DNA of 64,000 bases from Octodonta nipae (taxonomy: Eukaryota > Arthropoda > Insecta > Coleoptera > Chrysomelidae), in assembly GCA_034190945.1 (NCBI GenBank), contig CM067224.1, forward strand, positions 37,700,661 to 37,764,660, written 5' to 3'. Position numbers and translations under genes: made by a program. The notes beneath the pieces are model-generated. The model was not told where the DNA came from. It saw nothing but the letters and a program-made list of their open reading frames with translations, and did not search any database. This document shows, piece after piece, positions 24,045-35,933 of the stretch. Positions within the stretch are counted from its first letter, which is position 1, and every line of letters starts with the position of its first letter.

Positions 24045-24205
24045 TCACTTTTATGTTTTCTTGGACAGTAACACCACAATAGAATTAAAACGACATATAT
24101 TGCAGGAATACCAAACGTTTCAAAGTCTATTCTGACTTCGTTTTCAATGGCTTTATATTTATTGATGTAGATTGCAAAATGAAAATTTGATTTATCATTC
24201 ACTTC
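24045..24205 (-). repeat. Penelope-like element end (pLTR fragment)
   Basis: The minus strand carries GAAGTCAGAATAGACTTTG then AAACGTTTGGTATTCCTGCA, nearly the same as both arms of the inverted pair at 55702-55940. The minus-strand frame 23978-24325 runs through it; because the motif is a known PLE end structure I do not regard that frame as a gene. Confidence 0.55.
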
Positions 24206-24465
24206 TGTAATAGCTGTCATCGTTTTGTAAAAAATTAACGTCATAAATGAATTGAAAAGAAGGCTTTCACACCAAAAGTCGATTAATTTAGTAATATTTT
24301 TTATACCTCCTACGATTGTCCACAAATGGACTTTTACTGTTGACGACTGTCAACATTCGAATATTAGATTAAGCTACTTGTTCATAGTTGGCGCCACACA
24401 CTTGAATTTTATTAATAATTTATATCAAAATTAGTTACTTTAAAAGATATAAATAAAGATTCTTT

Positions 24466-24560
24466 ATATATTCTGCACTGAAGGTCGTCAATAGCTACTA
24501 AACAAATCAAAAATAAAGAAAATCGGTCGAGAAACAGAGAACCATCTGTATAAAAATCGG
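24466..24560 (+). repeat. Fragment of dispersed repeat U
   Basis: ATTCTGCACTGAAGGTCGTC followed by ATAGCTACTAAACAAA and AAGAAAATCGGT matches the arms at 28953-29136, 31351-31533 and 38136-38255. Confidence 0.6.
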
Positions 24561-25192
24561 ACGCCTAAGACTATTTCAAGGTCATATATTTTTTACATTG
24601 CCAAAAATCGGTCATGTCTTTTATTCGCGTCCAAATCATCAGTCATTTGAATAAGATACTTTTTTAAGTGCACTTAACATTTCCTCTGAATATCTGACAC
24701 GCTCGAATAACTTTTTTTCTGCCCCTTTTCACAGGCTTTTTAATGTCTGATGCACTCGAGTATTTCCATGTTTTTTACATGTTTTTAAATTTGTACGCGC
24801 TTTCCCCCTACTAAAATGACAAACTTTACATAAACTTTCGTTCGTTTTAGGACCTAATCTTCACAACCTGTCAGGTCCCCATGACGCTTTAGTAACTGCA
24901 AACTCACCTGCTACTAGTATTATCCAACAGTTTTAAAACTAAAACAAGTTTTTCGTCCTATCTCATCGACGGTAGAACCGAGAGAGCAGTCCCATCTGAA
25001 CATATCAAGCCATAATGAGAGACATCATGGAATGTCTACAATATAACTTCTATCCGCATTCGAGTTCTTACCCAAGCACTGGAATAAGGTTGAAAAGATC
25101 CCTTACGATTCAATGATGACTGTGATGAAACATTTGCCAAAATACCAAGGAAGAAATTAAGAAACCAACAAGACCCTGCTCTCGATCTCAAG
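24561..25192. other. Diverged sequence, nothing certain
   Basis: Slightly less AT-rich from 24860 on, possibly continuous with the PLE-like remnant that follows, but no frame is preserved. Confidence 0.3.
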
Positions 25193-25350
25193 AGGATTGT
25201 GGTAAATCGATCAAAATATCAGTTAACATCGGAAGAAAGTTCTATTTGAGACAATAGTACTAACTTTGCTGTTACTCAGAACGTTATTACTGTACATGAC
25301 ATCTTCGCCAAAAATGGTTCGGCAACTTGCAACCTTCTGTCGGATTAAGA
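25193..25350 (+). pseudogene. Possible N-terminal fragment of a Penelope-like element ORF
   Basis: The frame reads QLTSEESS, a stop, then NSTNFAVTQNVITVHDIFAK. PLE polyproteins have upstream of the RT a block of the form LT.EE..VL.KG.NFA.TP..IP..DIIA..E, and the spacing here fits. Two in-frame stops. The assignment is by recalled pattern only; other PLE pieces nearby (24.1 and 27.1-27.8 kb) make it plausible. Confidence 0.4.
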
Positions 25351-27068
25351 AATTGACTCAAGTGTCATCAATAGCAGTTGAAGATTGGAGAACGGTAAAA
25401 AAATCAGTGGCCGTAATAATATAATTTGGTGTTAATCAGAAATATTAACTATTCTACCACTGATATTAGCAAATCAATAATGGAGCTATTAAAATATTCA
25501 ATCGAAGTGCCAACTATTTAAATTTATCCAAATCAGGTTAATCCTGAATAATACTAATGTAACGTGAAACTAATACAGAGAACACCAAACAACAGTGTAA
25601 TAACAGTGTAATATCACTCCAAAATCAAATAGCATTTTATTAAGGGGTTGTGCCTGCACAGATTTCAGTCAACTTATACAAAATGGTAATAATGAAATGT
25701 GCGACGGGCGTGCAGATGAGGACCACACTACACGTTTTTTTCAATATGCATATGCTCTACTTACATTGGATAGTGGGATGAAACACAGATGACAATTGGA
25801 AATACAATTGCTTTGACATTGAAAGGAAACAGTTAGAATTGGTCATTGTACCATATTGAAGAGTACTTTTTTATGCAAATATCTTGTAATTAACAAACTA
25901 ATAATTGTTTATGCATATATTCCTTCCTTCAAGAATTCGAACTTAAATTAGATTATTTCCAGTCTTGGTTTTCACACTATAATCAGTCTGAATTTACAGC
26001 TAAAACATATTAACTTTCATCGTGTTTTTAAAAGTTTATAGCTTCAAAATAACGTAAAGTGTGGAATTTTTATGAGCTCTTAAAAGTGAAGAAGCATTAA
26101 AATAAAATTTTAGACTCTACTCCTCTACGGTTTTTATGGCACTTTAATTGGAAATATAAAATATGTATTAGTTTGAGCACGTTTAGAAATTAATTGATTT
26201 ATAACATGATCTAGTTCATGTAGTAAAATCTGTATCTATAATCTGTATTTTTTTCTTTTTGGTACAGCGTAGTATTTAAATTTGAGCGGTAGGACATTTA
26301 TGAAATAACAAGTTTTGCAGGCCTGTATCTGTTCTGATTGTTTAAAGTTCGCTAAAATCAAATCTTAACCTTTTTCTTATTACCACATCTTTTGAGATAT
26401 CACATATAAGTGTACTGTGGGAACAGCCAAATGGAAAACATATTTTGTTTCAGATATTGTTCATTGTACATACTTATAAAAAATCCGTCAATTTGGGGAA
26501 GTGACATCTTGTAACGAAAAAATGCATTACTATATTAAAAGCCTTTCGAGGGAAAGTTACAACCCACGTTTTTTTAAATGGAAATTGGGGACTTATATTA
26601 CATTATTGAAAAATTTTCTTCGTTCTCTATTCAAATATGTTATTGTTCTTAAATTCACTGCAAAAGTTAAGGTAGTAAAATAATTCATCCAATTCACGAA
26701 ATTCGCTTTAACATATTGAGAACATATTTCTCGCTTAGGTTTTAATAAGTGTCAATAAAAAACCATAAAAAGTGGCTGTGTTAGTTTTCTTGGAGACGCC
26801 TTAGCAAATTGTTGTGAGATTGTGAGGGTAATTTGTTCGTAGAAATCAGTTCTCTATGAACAAACCTATCAGAATAAAATTAGGTTAATGTGAAGAATTC
26901 ACATTCAAAATAGCAACTTTATCCATCACAGTTAAACAACCGGATTTGTATTGTAACATTAATAAAGTGCTAAGTAAATGAAATACCTTGTACATAGACA
27001 AAAATTACTTACAAGCAAAATTTTATTTACTGGATTGATTCGGCCGATACTTGTTGGAAATTCATTAT
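25351..27068. other. AT-rich sequence, nothing recognised
   Basis: No supported gene or repeat in about 1.7 kb. Confidence 0.4.
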
Positions 27069-27239
27069 AATAATTAACTGATACTACAATTGCAATTTCC
27101 ACAATTTACGTTTTTTAAAAAACTGTCCGACGCGTTTCGACTAATGTCTTTGTCAAGTTGTATTTATGTCAAGGAGTCATATAATTACCAGGTACATAAT
27201 TTTGAACAGGTTTATATAATTTTATTATAGGTAAAAGGA

Positions 27240-27600
27240 TTAACTAAAGAGGTTTATTAAATGGGAATTATTTATTTCTGTCTGGTCGTTTAACAAATTA
27301 CTGGTATTTTTAAGTTTATTAATCTCCAATGATTTTAAAAGGTTTAATTTATTGCCTTTATTTTCTGAATGCAATAATTTAAAATTTTCGTCGAAAAGAT
27401 GATTTTCTGTTACTAAATGTTCAGCATAATTGGAATTTGTTTTTTGATTAATAAAAGAATTACGGTGCTCATAGATACGTTTTTTACACGCTCTGCCGCT
27501 TTGACCAAAATTGGCTTTAGGGCATGATCCACATGATAATTTATACACTCCACATTTATTTTTTGGATCGATTTTTGATTTGTTATTTTGAAGAAAATTT
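27240..27600 (-). pseudogene. GIY-YIG endonuclease domain of a Penelope-like element
   Basis: The minus-strand frame reads CGVYKLSCGSCPKANFGQSG then RACKKRIYEHRNSF and AEHLVTENH. GVY and FGQ correspond to the GIY and YIG elements (YIG altered to FGQ), with the conserved Arg of GRACKKR and the EH following; the CxxC before the second element fits PLE-type enzymes. In intact PLEs this domain follows the RT and makes the target nick. Here the RT is absent: upstream coding sequence turns into an inverted copy of itself at 27590-27600, so the first ~30 residues of the open frame (27659-27565) are artefactual. The frame ends at 27240 with a normal stop. Confidence 0.75.
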
Positions 27601-27629
27601 ATCAAAAATAACAAATCAAAAATCGATCC
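27565..27629. repeat. 25-bp perfect hairpin inside the PLE coding region
   Basis: GGATCGATTTTTGATTTG... (27565-27589) is exactly reverse-complemented at 27605-27629 around a 15-bp loop. It turns the endonuclease upstream sequence back on itself, the mark of a snap-back or template switch. Confidence 0.85.
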
Positions 27630-27775
27630 ATCCGAATCCGAATAAATAAATTTCCTCAAGAAATACCCAGTTAGTCTAGTTCCTTGACAAAGACATTAGT
27701 CGAAACGCGTTGGACAGTTTTTTAAAAAACGTAAATTGTGGAAATTGCAATTGTAGTATCAGTTAATTATTAAAA

Positions 27776-28531
27776 CTAGCTGTCGCCCAGTGGTCGAAAT
27801 TCGACCAATTGTCAATATCTCTGGCAGGTTAAGTAACCTGAAAATCGTAACGGGACATTCTATCCGAGGACTTTAGGGAGAACAGCAATTACACGGAACG
27901 GATCCAGATTCGGAACCTCTGTGTGATAGTTTCCTCGAAAATCCTAGATGTCGGTCTTACATCTCGCTTCTACAAATAAGTAACGAAATTCAAGTTTTTT
28001 TCAGATATAATTCATAGGACTTTATTTGTGTTCAAATTCGTAATTCTTAATTTAATATGACAACAACCGCAACCGCTAATGGGCTACCACACATATTTAT
28101 TTTTTCTAACCTGTCTGTATAGCTATAATTGCACTCAGTTCTCAAACATTTATTAAAATCCTCATTATAATAATTCCATCTCATTATATATTTCCACCAC
28201 CCTGTATATGCAACTGTTCATGGACCATGCATAATATTTTTTAACATTTTTGAACCACCCGGTAAACCATTCTGTATATGCCACTGCCTATGAGCCACTG
28301 TATTTACCCTTTTTGTTTATGAAATTTTTAACTATCTTCTTTAACTATAATTCTACTCTGACCTATATTTCAATCATCATATATATATGGAACTCTTCGT
28401 GGGCTACTCTATAAATCATTTCCGTTTCTAACATTTTTTATCATCATCCTGTATATCTATAATTCCTCTCACCCTATATTTCATCTTCCCTATATATACA
28501 ACTGCTTATGGATTACGAAATGTTGCATTTC
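27776..28531 (-). mobile_element. Helitron-like 3' end (minus strand) leading into minisatellite
   Basis: On the minus strand a 7-bp hairpin TGGTCGA/TCGACCA (27807-27791) is followed after 11 nt by CTAG (27779-27776) and then T: the canonical Helitron 3' terminus. Inward lie CCTAGATGTCGGTCTTACAT (shared with the hammerhead repeats) and from about 28190 a CACCCTGTATA minisatellite. The whole is an inverted counterpart of 36285-37264. It appears to be inserted into the right arm of the PLE remnant. Confidence 0.7.
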
Positions 28532-29336
28532 CATTTCCGCCACCCTGTATATGCATCTCTGTATAATATTCTTTGCACCACCCTATATAACCGTAATTCT
28601 ACTGCACCTTCTATTCCAAGAACCCCGTAAATTCAACCGCTAATGGGCTTCCCTATATAATTATTTTATTAGTTATAATTGCACTCTACTCTGTATTTTA
28701 AACACCCTATATATGCAACTGCTTATGTGCCACCCACGAAAAAAAATATTTTGAACATATCTGGAATCGCCCTGTATAATTATAATATACAACGATTACT
28801 TTACCACTAAACAATAACAACTCTTGCATGCCACTTCCAGTAGTACATGCTCTAAGTATAAACAGCATTGGTCCCTCTATATATAATTACTCAATGTTTT
28901 GAGTCTGGCGGTGGCGGCACGTGGCACGTTCAGTTGTATGGCGTTGACATTATGACGTAAATAATGAATTTTTATTATATTTTATTTAATGAATGAACCA
29001 TTATTATAAATTAATATTAGCATTCTGCACTGAAGGTCATCAGTAGCTACTAAACAAAACAAAAATGAAGAAAATCTGTTTAGAGACAGAGGAGAAAATG
29101 GTAACTAATCGTTTTGTATTAGCCTATTTATATATACATTTTATTTGCAAATTTTTTTAGGAATCAAGATATATATCCTACATAAGCTCTGAAGAACCCA
29201 TTATTATATAATTACTAAGCTGATTATGGCATTGTCCACCAATTCGAGAACTTCAAAAAACTTCTGAAGATATGTTCCCAGGGGCATTCACCTGGCGTAC
29301 ATTTGGAAATATTTAAAATACAACTACATCTGAAAG

Positions 29337-29525
29337 ATGCCACAAAATTCTCATTTAATTGTAGCTAATGGAGCTTTTTGTCCAACTAAAAAGAAAAAAT
29401 ATATGGAAAATCTGTGTGTGAAAATGTTAGAATCCTTGAAACAAAAACTATTCTGGAATGAAATGCAAGGGAAATTTGTTCGTTATGATAACAGAAGAGA
29501 TAATTTAATTATAGCAGGTTCTTAA
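29337..29525 (+). CDS. Unrecognised 62-codon frame inside repeat U (also at 32821-33009)
   Basis: Lys-rich frame (PTKKKKYMENLCVKMLESLK) identical in both duplication copies. No known motif. It could be a remnant of the element's coding sequence; identity between copies reflects the recent duplication, not selection. Confidence 0.2.
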   Translation: MPQNSHLIVANGAFCPTKKKKYMENLCVKMLESLKQKLFWNEMQGKFVRYDNRRDNLIIAGS

Positions 29526-29559
29526 GTGATGAAAATGATTGTTAATTACGTTTTATCGA

Positions 29560-29577
29560 GAGAGAGAGAGAGAGAGG
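29560..29577. repeat. (GA)n microsatellite
   Basis: Short GA run within the duplication unit; one repeat unit longer in copy B (about 33044-33063). Confidence 0.85.
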
Positions 29578-29929
29578 TGTACAAGGAAGTAGAAACACCA
29601 ACTTTGTAAAGGGACACTTTTCAAATTAAATATGTAATACGAACACAGGAATGTAAAAATAAATAATTTTTATTTTCATCTAATTCACCAACATCCATTC
29701 GTTAACAAGTACAAAAATATTACAAATATACAAATTTTTCCCCATTGTTAAACTATTTCAAAAAGTTTTATAATAAAATAACAACTATAAAATCACTGAG
29801 TTTTATAAAAAGTCAAAACTGGGGCACACTTATTAATTTATATCACAATTATCACACTATAAAATCATATCACTTGTTCATATAACAGATTTTCTAGGTT
29901 ATATTTACGAATAATTAAATCATTCCATT

Positions 29930-30180
29930 TTTTCAGCCACTTCATTTCTTAATGTAGGTTTTGTGCATTTCAATTCGCTGACAATTGCTAACTTCATAAC
30001 ATACCCTGTCGTCACACTTGCGCCATTCTGGCCATTTCTTGAACTTCTTATTTGAAAGCGTCCGCTGGACACTTTTTCAGTTTTAGGCCCATATAAGTTT
30101 GTCCTCCTTTGCTGTACACTCCATAGATTATAACTGCATGCCAGCAGTTGTCAGTGTTATACTTGTCATTTGAATCTTTT
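29930..30180 (-). pseudogene. Unrecognised coding-like segment of repeat U
   Basis: The minus strand gives frames NCWHAVIIYGVYSKGGQTY and, in another frame, SSGRFQIRSSRNGQNGASVT. The segment from about 29970 to 30110 has a diverged relative on the plus strand at 38330-38470, so it belongs to the dispersed element rather than to the LTR. Identical copy at 33416-33666. No family recognised. Confidence 0.3.
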
Positions 30181-30787
30181 AACTCTAGAGAGGTAACCTA
30201 TATATATATATATATATATTGCTTTCCCTTAACTTAAGCGTGGGTATTCCCTGTTCGAAACTCGGCTCGTCACCCACCCAAGATGATTTTGTACCTTTTC
30301 TTGAAATGCCGGAAGTCTCAGATCTTATTTGTTTATTACTGCATATATCCTTTGAATTTTCTCTGATACCGACTAAAATTTCTATTGATGAACAATAAAT
30401 ACTGTTTACCAGTTTATACGACAAAACAATCACAATTCATGGCGACAACAGGGATGAATTTATTTTTAGACGGTTATAACAGGTACATTTGTTCGGCGCG
30501 TCGAAACCAAGAAATGTTGCTTCCGAGTAAAGGCCTTGGGTTGCTACTTCCAGTCATTGTATCAATGAAAAATTTACAATTTATAACAAAGAAGATGTTC
30601 GGTATTTGTTAACATATTTTTATGAAGGTAATGTTAAAAGTGCTTATAGTTTAGTTAGTAAGGATAAAGTTGAAAAATATATATTCTTTGTTATCTCGAT
30701 AAATCACTGTGAGTACCCACCCGAAGAACAGGAGTTAATACACGAACACAAATGGAAGTTGCTTGCAATAGACAATTAGTAAAATAC

Positions 30788-31170
30788 TGTTGCGAGAATT
30801 CATCCGATAGCTGGTGCAATCGGTCATCATCAAATTGGTGGAAAGGACATTCTTCCGATACTTCTGGAAATCAAAAATGTTTTGTCTCTCAACAGGCCGA
30901 CCGCTGCCGATACTGGGAATTCCCTTGAAGGTTCCAGAACACATGAAAGAAGTTTCCTGATGGTTCGTTGACTTGCCAGAATAATTTATAAATACGGACA
31001 GCTGGCGATGGATTCATTCAGAATTCGACTGTCGTATAGTTTAGATAAAATGTAAATAGTTCAGTGAATATAAATTGTGTTAAAGTAGTTGAAATAATTT
31101 AGAGTGAGTTGGACTGTGTTTTTAAATAGATCCAAGAACTGAACCCGAGTGTGAAAATAAAAACATTACA
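30788..31170 (+). mobile_element. Solo LTR, family A, with 4-bp target duplication
   Basis: 383 bp from TGTTGCGAGAATTCATCC to AAACATTACA, flanked by ATAC on both sides (30784-30787, 31171-31174). TATAAATACGGAC near 30990 is a likely core promoter. Ends form the short inverted repeat TGTTG/...TTACA expected of LTRs. Internal element absent. Repeated at 34274-34656 because the surrounding 3.5 kb is duplicated. Confidence 0.9.
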
Positions 31171-32015
31171 ATACAATAAATTGTAATACTAAATTGTATG
31201 TAATGCCTGAGTATTCCGAAAACCCACATATGTAGAATCGTCAAGCATCGATCAATCGATTTGTAGACGCCAAAAACCCGAAACTAAATTTCGACAAATA
31301 AGTCGACAATTACATATTGATAAGATATATATAAATAAACAGACATTACCTATATATAAATAGGCAAGGACAAAACGGTTAGGTACCATTTTCTCCTGTG
31401 TCCCTCAACCGATTTGTTTGATTTTTGTTTTGTTTAGTGGCTATTGACGACCTTCAGCGCAGAATGTTAAAATATATTTACAATATTGATTCATCCATTA
31501 AATAAAGTAAAATAAAAAATTCATAATTTACGTCCACAGTGCCGCAGGATTGCGTGGAGAGAAAATCGTAAGACGGATTGACTCGAATGAGAAAAACAAA
31601 CTAAATTAAACGAAAAACTAACAAATTTTGTTTGGTCCTGAAAGTTATTCTACATTATCATGCTATTGAGAATTCACCCACAAAAATTGATATTATATGA
31701 TAATGACAATTTATTGGGTACTCGCAAGTTTTTCTAAATATACTTTGTCAACTAAAATCAGAAATTTGTATTGCGTGGAAACTGAACAATGTTTTTCCGA
31801 TATTATTTTATTACTTTAACATTATACTATTAATTTATATTGTTTCTATTTTAAAGGCTAATAGTTTCAAACAATTTAACTAAGGTTACAAAGCCTATGG
31901 TATAAATACAAATAGTGAAATTGAAGATAAATAGTTAGATCTGACATCATAGCAATGGTTCTAATTTCTCGACCAGTTCACGGCCAACCAGATTGTAGCA
32001 GATTGAATTATTTGA

Positions 32016-35000
32016 CATTTCCGCCACCCTGTATATGCATCTCTGTATAATATTCTTTGCACCACCCTATATAACCGTAATTCTACTGCACCTTCTATTC
32101 CAAGAACCCCGTAAATTCAACCGCTAATGGGCTTCCCTATATAATTATTTTATTAGTTATAATTGCACTCTACTCTGTATTTTAAACACCCTATATATGC
32201 AACTGCTTATGTGCCACCCACGAAAAAAAATATTTTGAACATATCTGGAATCGCCCTGTATAATTATAATATACAACGATTACTTTACCACTAAACAATA
32301 ACAACTCTTGCATGCCACTTCCAGTAGTACATGCTCTAAGTATAAACAGCATTGGTCCCTCTATATATAATTACTCAATGTTTTGAGTCTGGCGGTGGCG
32401 GCACGTGGCACATTCAGTTGTATGTCGTTGACATTATGACGTAAATAATGAATTTTTATTATATTTTATTTAATGAATGAACCATTATTATAAATTAATA
32501 TTAGCATTCTGCACTGAAGGTCATCAGTAGCTACTAAACAAAACAAAAATGAAGAAAATCTGTTTAGAGACAGAGGAGAAAATGGTAACTAATCGTTTTG
32601 TCTTAGCCTATTTATATATACATTTTATTTGCAAATTTTTTTAGGAATCAAGATATATATCCTACATAAGCTCTGAAGAACCCATTATTATATAATTACT
32701 AAGCTGATTATGGCATTGTCCACCAATTCGAGAACTTCAAAAAACTTCTGAAGATATGTTCCCAGGGGCATTCACCTGGCGTACATTTGGAAATATTTAA
32801 AATACAACTACATCTGAAAGATGCCACAAAATTCTCATTTAATTGTAGCTAATGGAGCTTTTTGTCCAACTAAAAAGAAAAAATATATGGAAAATCTGTG
32901 TGTGAAAATGTTAGAATCCTTGAAACAAAAACTATTCTGGAATGAAATGCAAGGGAAATTTGTTCGTTATGATAACAGAAGAGATAATTTAATTATAGCA
33001 GGTTCTTAAGTGATGAAAATGATTGTTAATTACGTTTTATCGAGAGAGAGAGAGAGAGAGAGGTGTACAAGGAAGTAGAAACACCAACTTTGTAAAGGGA
33101 CACTTTTCAAATTAAATATGTAATACGAACACAGGAATGTAAAAATAAATAATTTTTATTTTCATCTAATTCACCAACATCCATTCGTTAACAAGTACAA
33201 AAATATTACAAATATACAAATTTTTCCCCATTGTTAAACTATTTCAAAAAGTTTTATAATAAAATAACAACTATAAAATCACTGAGTTTTATAAAAAGTC
33301 AAAACTGGGGCACACTTATTAATTTATATCACAATTATCACACTATAAAATCATATCACTTGTTCATATAACAGATTTTCTAGGTTATATTTACGAATAA
33401 TTAAATCATTCCATTTTTTCAGCCACTTCATTTCTTAATGTAGGTTTTGTGCATTTCAATTCGCTGACAATTGCTAACTTCATAACATACCCTGTCGTCA
33501 CACTTGCGCCATTCTGGCCATTTCTTGAACTTCTTATTTGAAAGCGTCCGCTGGACACTTTTTCAGTTTTAGGCCCATATAAGTTTGTCCTCCTTTGCTG
33601 TACACTCCATAGATTATAACTGCATGCCAGCAGTTGTCAGTGTTATACTTGTCATTTGAATCTTTTAACTCTAGAGAGGTAACCTATATATATATATATA
33701 TATATTGCTTTCCCTTAACTTAAGCGTGGGTATTCCCTGTTCGAAACTCGGCTCGTCACCCACCCAAGATGATTTTGTACCTTTTCTTGAAATGCCGGAA
33801 GTCTCAGATCTTATTTGTTTATTACTGCATATATCCTTTGAATTTTCTCTGATACCGACTAAAATTTCTATTGATGAACAATAAATACTGTTTACCAGTT
33901 TATACGACAAAACAATCACAATTCATGGCGACAACAGGGATGAATTTATTTTTAGACGGTTATAACAGGTACATTTGTTCGGCGCGTCGAAACCAAGAAA
34001 TGTTGCTTCCGAGTAAAGGCCTTGGGTTGCTACTTCCAGTCATTGTATCAATGAAAAATTTACAATTTATAACAAAGAAGATGTTCGGTATTTGTTAACA
34101 TATTTTTATGAAGGTAATGTTAAAAGTGCTTATAGTTTAGTTAGTAAGGATAAAGTTGAAAAATATATATTCTTTGTTATCTCGATAAATCACTGTGAGT
34201 ACCCACCCGAAGAACAGGAGTTAATACACGAACACAAATGGAAGTTGCTTGCAATAGACAATTAGTAAAATACTGTTGCGAGAATTCATCCGATAGCTGG
34301 TGCAATCGGTCATCATCAAATTGGTGGAAAGGACATTCTTCCGATACTTCTGGAAATCAAAAATGTTTTGTCTCTCAACAGGCCGACCGCTGCCGATACT
34401 GGGAATTCCCTTGAAGGTTCCAGAACACATGAAAGAAGTTTCCTGATGGTTCGTTGACTTGCCAGAATAATTTATAAATACGGACAGCTGGCGATGGATT
34501 CATTCAGAATTCGACTGTCGTATAGTTTAGATAAAATGTAAATAGTTCAGTGAATATAAATTGTGTTAAAGTAGTTGAAATAATTTAGAGTGAGTTGGAC
34601 TGTGTTTTTAAATAGATCCAAGAACTGAACCCGAGTGTGAAAATAAAAACATTACAATACAATAAATTGTAATACTAAATTGTATGTAATGCCTGAGTAT
34701 TCCGAAAACCCACATATGTAGAATCGTCAAGCATCGATCAATCGATTTGTAGACGCCAAAAACCCGAAACTAAATTTCGACAAATAAGTCGACAATTACA
34801 TATTGATAAGATATATATAAATAAACAGACATTACCTATATATAAATAGGCAAGGACAAAACGGTTAGGTACCATTTTCTCCTGTGTCCCTCAACCGATT
34901 TGTTTGATTTTTGTTTTGTTTAGTGGCTATTGACGACCTTCAGCGCAGAATGTTAAAATATATTTACAATATTGATTCATCCATTAAATAAAGTAAAATA

Positions 35001-35501
35001 AAAAATTCATAATTTACGTCCACAGTGCCGCAGGATTGCGTGGAGAGAAAATCGTAAGACGGATTGACTCGAATGAGAAAAACAAACTAAATTAAACGAA
35101 AAACTAACAAATTTTGTTTGGTCCTGAAAGTTATTCTACATTATCATGCTATTGAGAATTCACCCACAAAAATTGATATTATATGATAATGACAATTTAT
35201 TGGGTACTCGCAAGTTTTTCTAAATATACTTTGTCAACTAAAATCAGAAATTTGTATTGCGTGGAAACTGAACAATGTTTTTCCGATATTATTTTATTAC
35301 TTTAACATTATACTATTAATTTATATTGTTTCTATTTTAAAGGCTAATAGTTTCAAACAATTTAACTAAGGTTACAAAGCCTATGGTATAAATACAAATA
35401 GTGAAATTGAAGATAAATAGTTAGATCTGACATCATAGCAATGGTTCTAATTTCTCGACCAGTTCACGGCCAACCAGATTGTAGCAGATTGAATTATTTG
35501 A
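32016..35501 (+). repeat. Tandem duplication, copy B (3486 bp)
   Basis: Second copy of the unit described at 28532-32015; offset 3484 bp before and 3486 bp after the GA microsatellite. Its left junction fuses GAATTATTTGACATTTC (end of copy A) to CGCCACCCTG (start of the unit). Confidence 0.9.
34274..34656 (+). mobile_element. Solo LTR, family A (duplicate of 30788-31170)
   Basis: No difference seen from the copy A LTR, including the ATAC flanks; it arose by segmental duplication and is not an independent insertion. Confidence 0.9.
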
Positions 35502-35820
35502 CATTTCTTAACAGTTAACCGCTAGGTTAAGGTACCTTCTCAATGCAATCAGAAAATTATCAATGTATAACTTTCAAAAATTCAATTTCAATGAACTTAC
35601 AAAAATTGTCAACAAATAAAGGTATTATTTAACATAAATTAACAGGTGGTGCATTGTATTTCTTAAATGTTTGATATAATCCCCCGATGAAAACTTTTAC
35701 GTAAGTAAACTAACTATTTAAAGATTATAAAGCTAATTGATACATTTGATTTCAGATCCTCTCAAGTTGAATATGTTTTTTTATTTTCGATATAAGGTAA
35801 TCTTTTAAATTAATTTTAAC

Positions 35821-35916
35821 ATGTCGTGGAAAAAATTAGCAGTCAGTCAAAAATTGTTAAATGTTCTTTTAACGAGATGTGATATGCTGCAAATATATTT
35901 TTACTTATTTATCTAA
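35821..35916 (+). CDS. 31-codon frame kept in both arms of the large inverted repeat
   Basis: MSWKKLAVSQKLLNVLLTRC continues to a stop at 35914. The counterpart on the minus strand at 37374-37279 is also open with the same length and ends (MSSQLLAVSHKLLN...YLFI). Stop positions are conserved although about a third of residues differ. Function unknown; may be chance. Confidence 0.2.
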   Translation: MSWKKLAVSQKLLNVLLTRCDMLQIYFYLFI

Positions 35917-35933
35917 CAATATAATACATATAA

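Larger units (their letters stand above)
27069..27771 (-). mobile_element. Penelope-like element remnant with inverted 89-bp ends
   Basis: Arms 27069-27157 and 27683-27771 are reverse complements with one mismatch seen. Each contains TTGACAAAGACATTAGTC, then GAAACGCGT, then TTGGACAG (the mismatch lies here) and CAATTGCAATTTCC. Between them lies a minus-strand GIY-YIG endonuclease frame. Inverted pseudo-LTR arrangements around 5'-truncated copies are typical of PLEs. The right arm stops abruptly at 27771, where a Helitron 3' end (27776) begins. Confidence 0.8.
28953..31533. mobile_element. Repeat U element with ~185-bp inverted ends (copy A)
   Basis: Arms 28953-29136 and 31351-31533 are reverse complements (diverged), sharing CTGCACTGAAGGT, AGCTACTAAACAAAAC, GACAGAGGAGAAAATGGTA and CCTATTTATATATA. 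They enclose about 2.2 kb with no recognised gene and one LTR insertion (30788-31170). It could be a DNA transposon with long TIRs, now non-coding. Duplicate arms in copy B are 32437-32620 and 34837-35019. Confidence 0.5.
28532..32015 (+). repeat. Tandem duplication, copy A (3484 bp)
   Basis: Copy A and copy B (32016-35501) are almost identical. Differences seen: G/A at 28928/32412, G/T at 28941/32425, A/C at 29118/32602, and one GA unit in the microsatellite near 29560/33046. The unit boundaries share CATTTC (28532-28537, 32016-32021, 35502-35507). The unit contains the end of a minisatellite, inverted U arms, unrecognised small frames and a family A LTR. Confidence 0.9.

Noticed and set aside
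23978..24325. 115-codon minus-strand frame with a hydrophobic stretch, similar to a peptide encoded at 55.8 kb
   Set aside because: The similarity is explained by a PLE end sequence (stem plus GAAACG) present at both sites, in one of them as a palindrome; no independent sign of protein selection.
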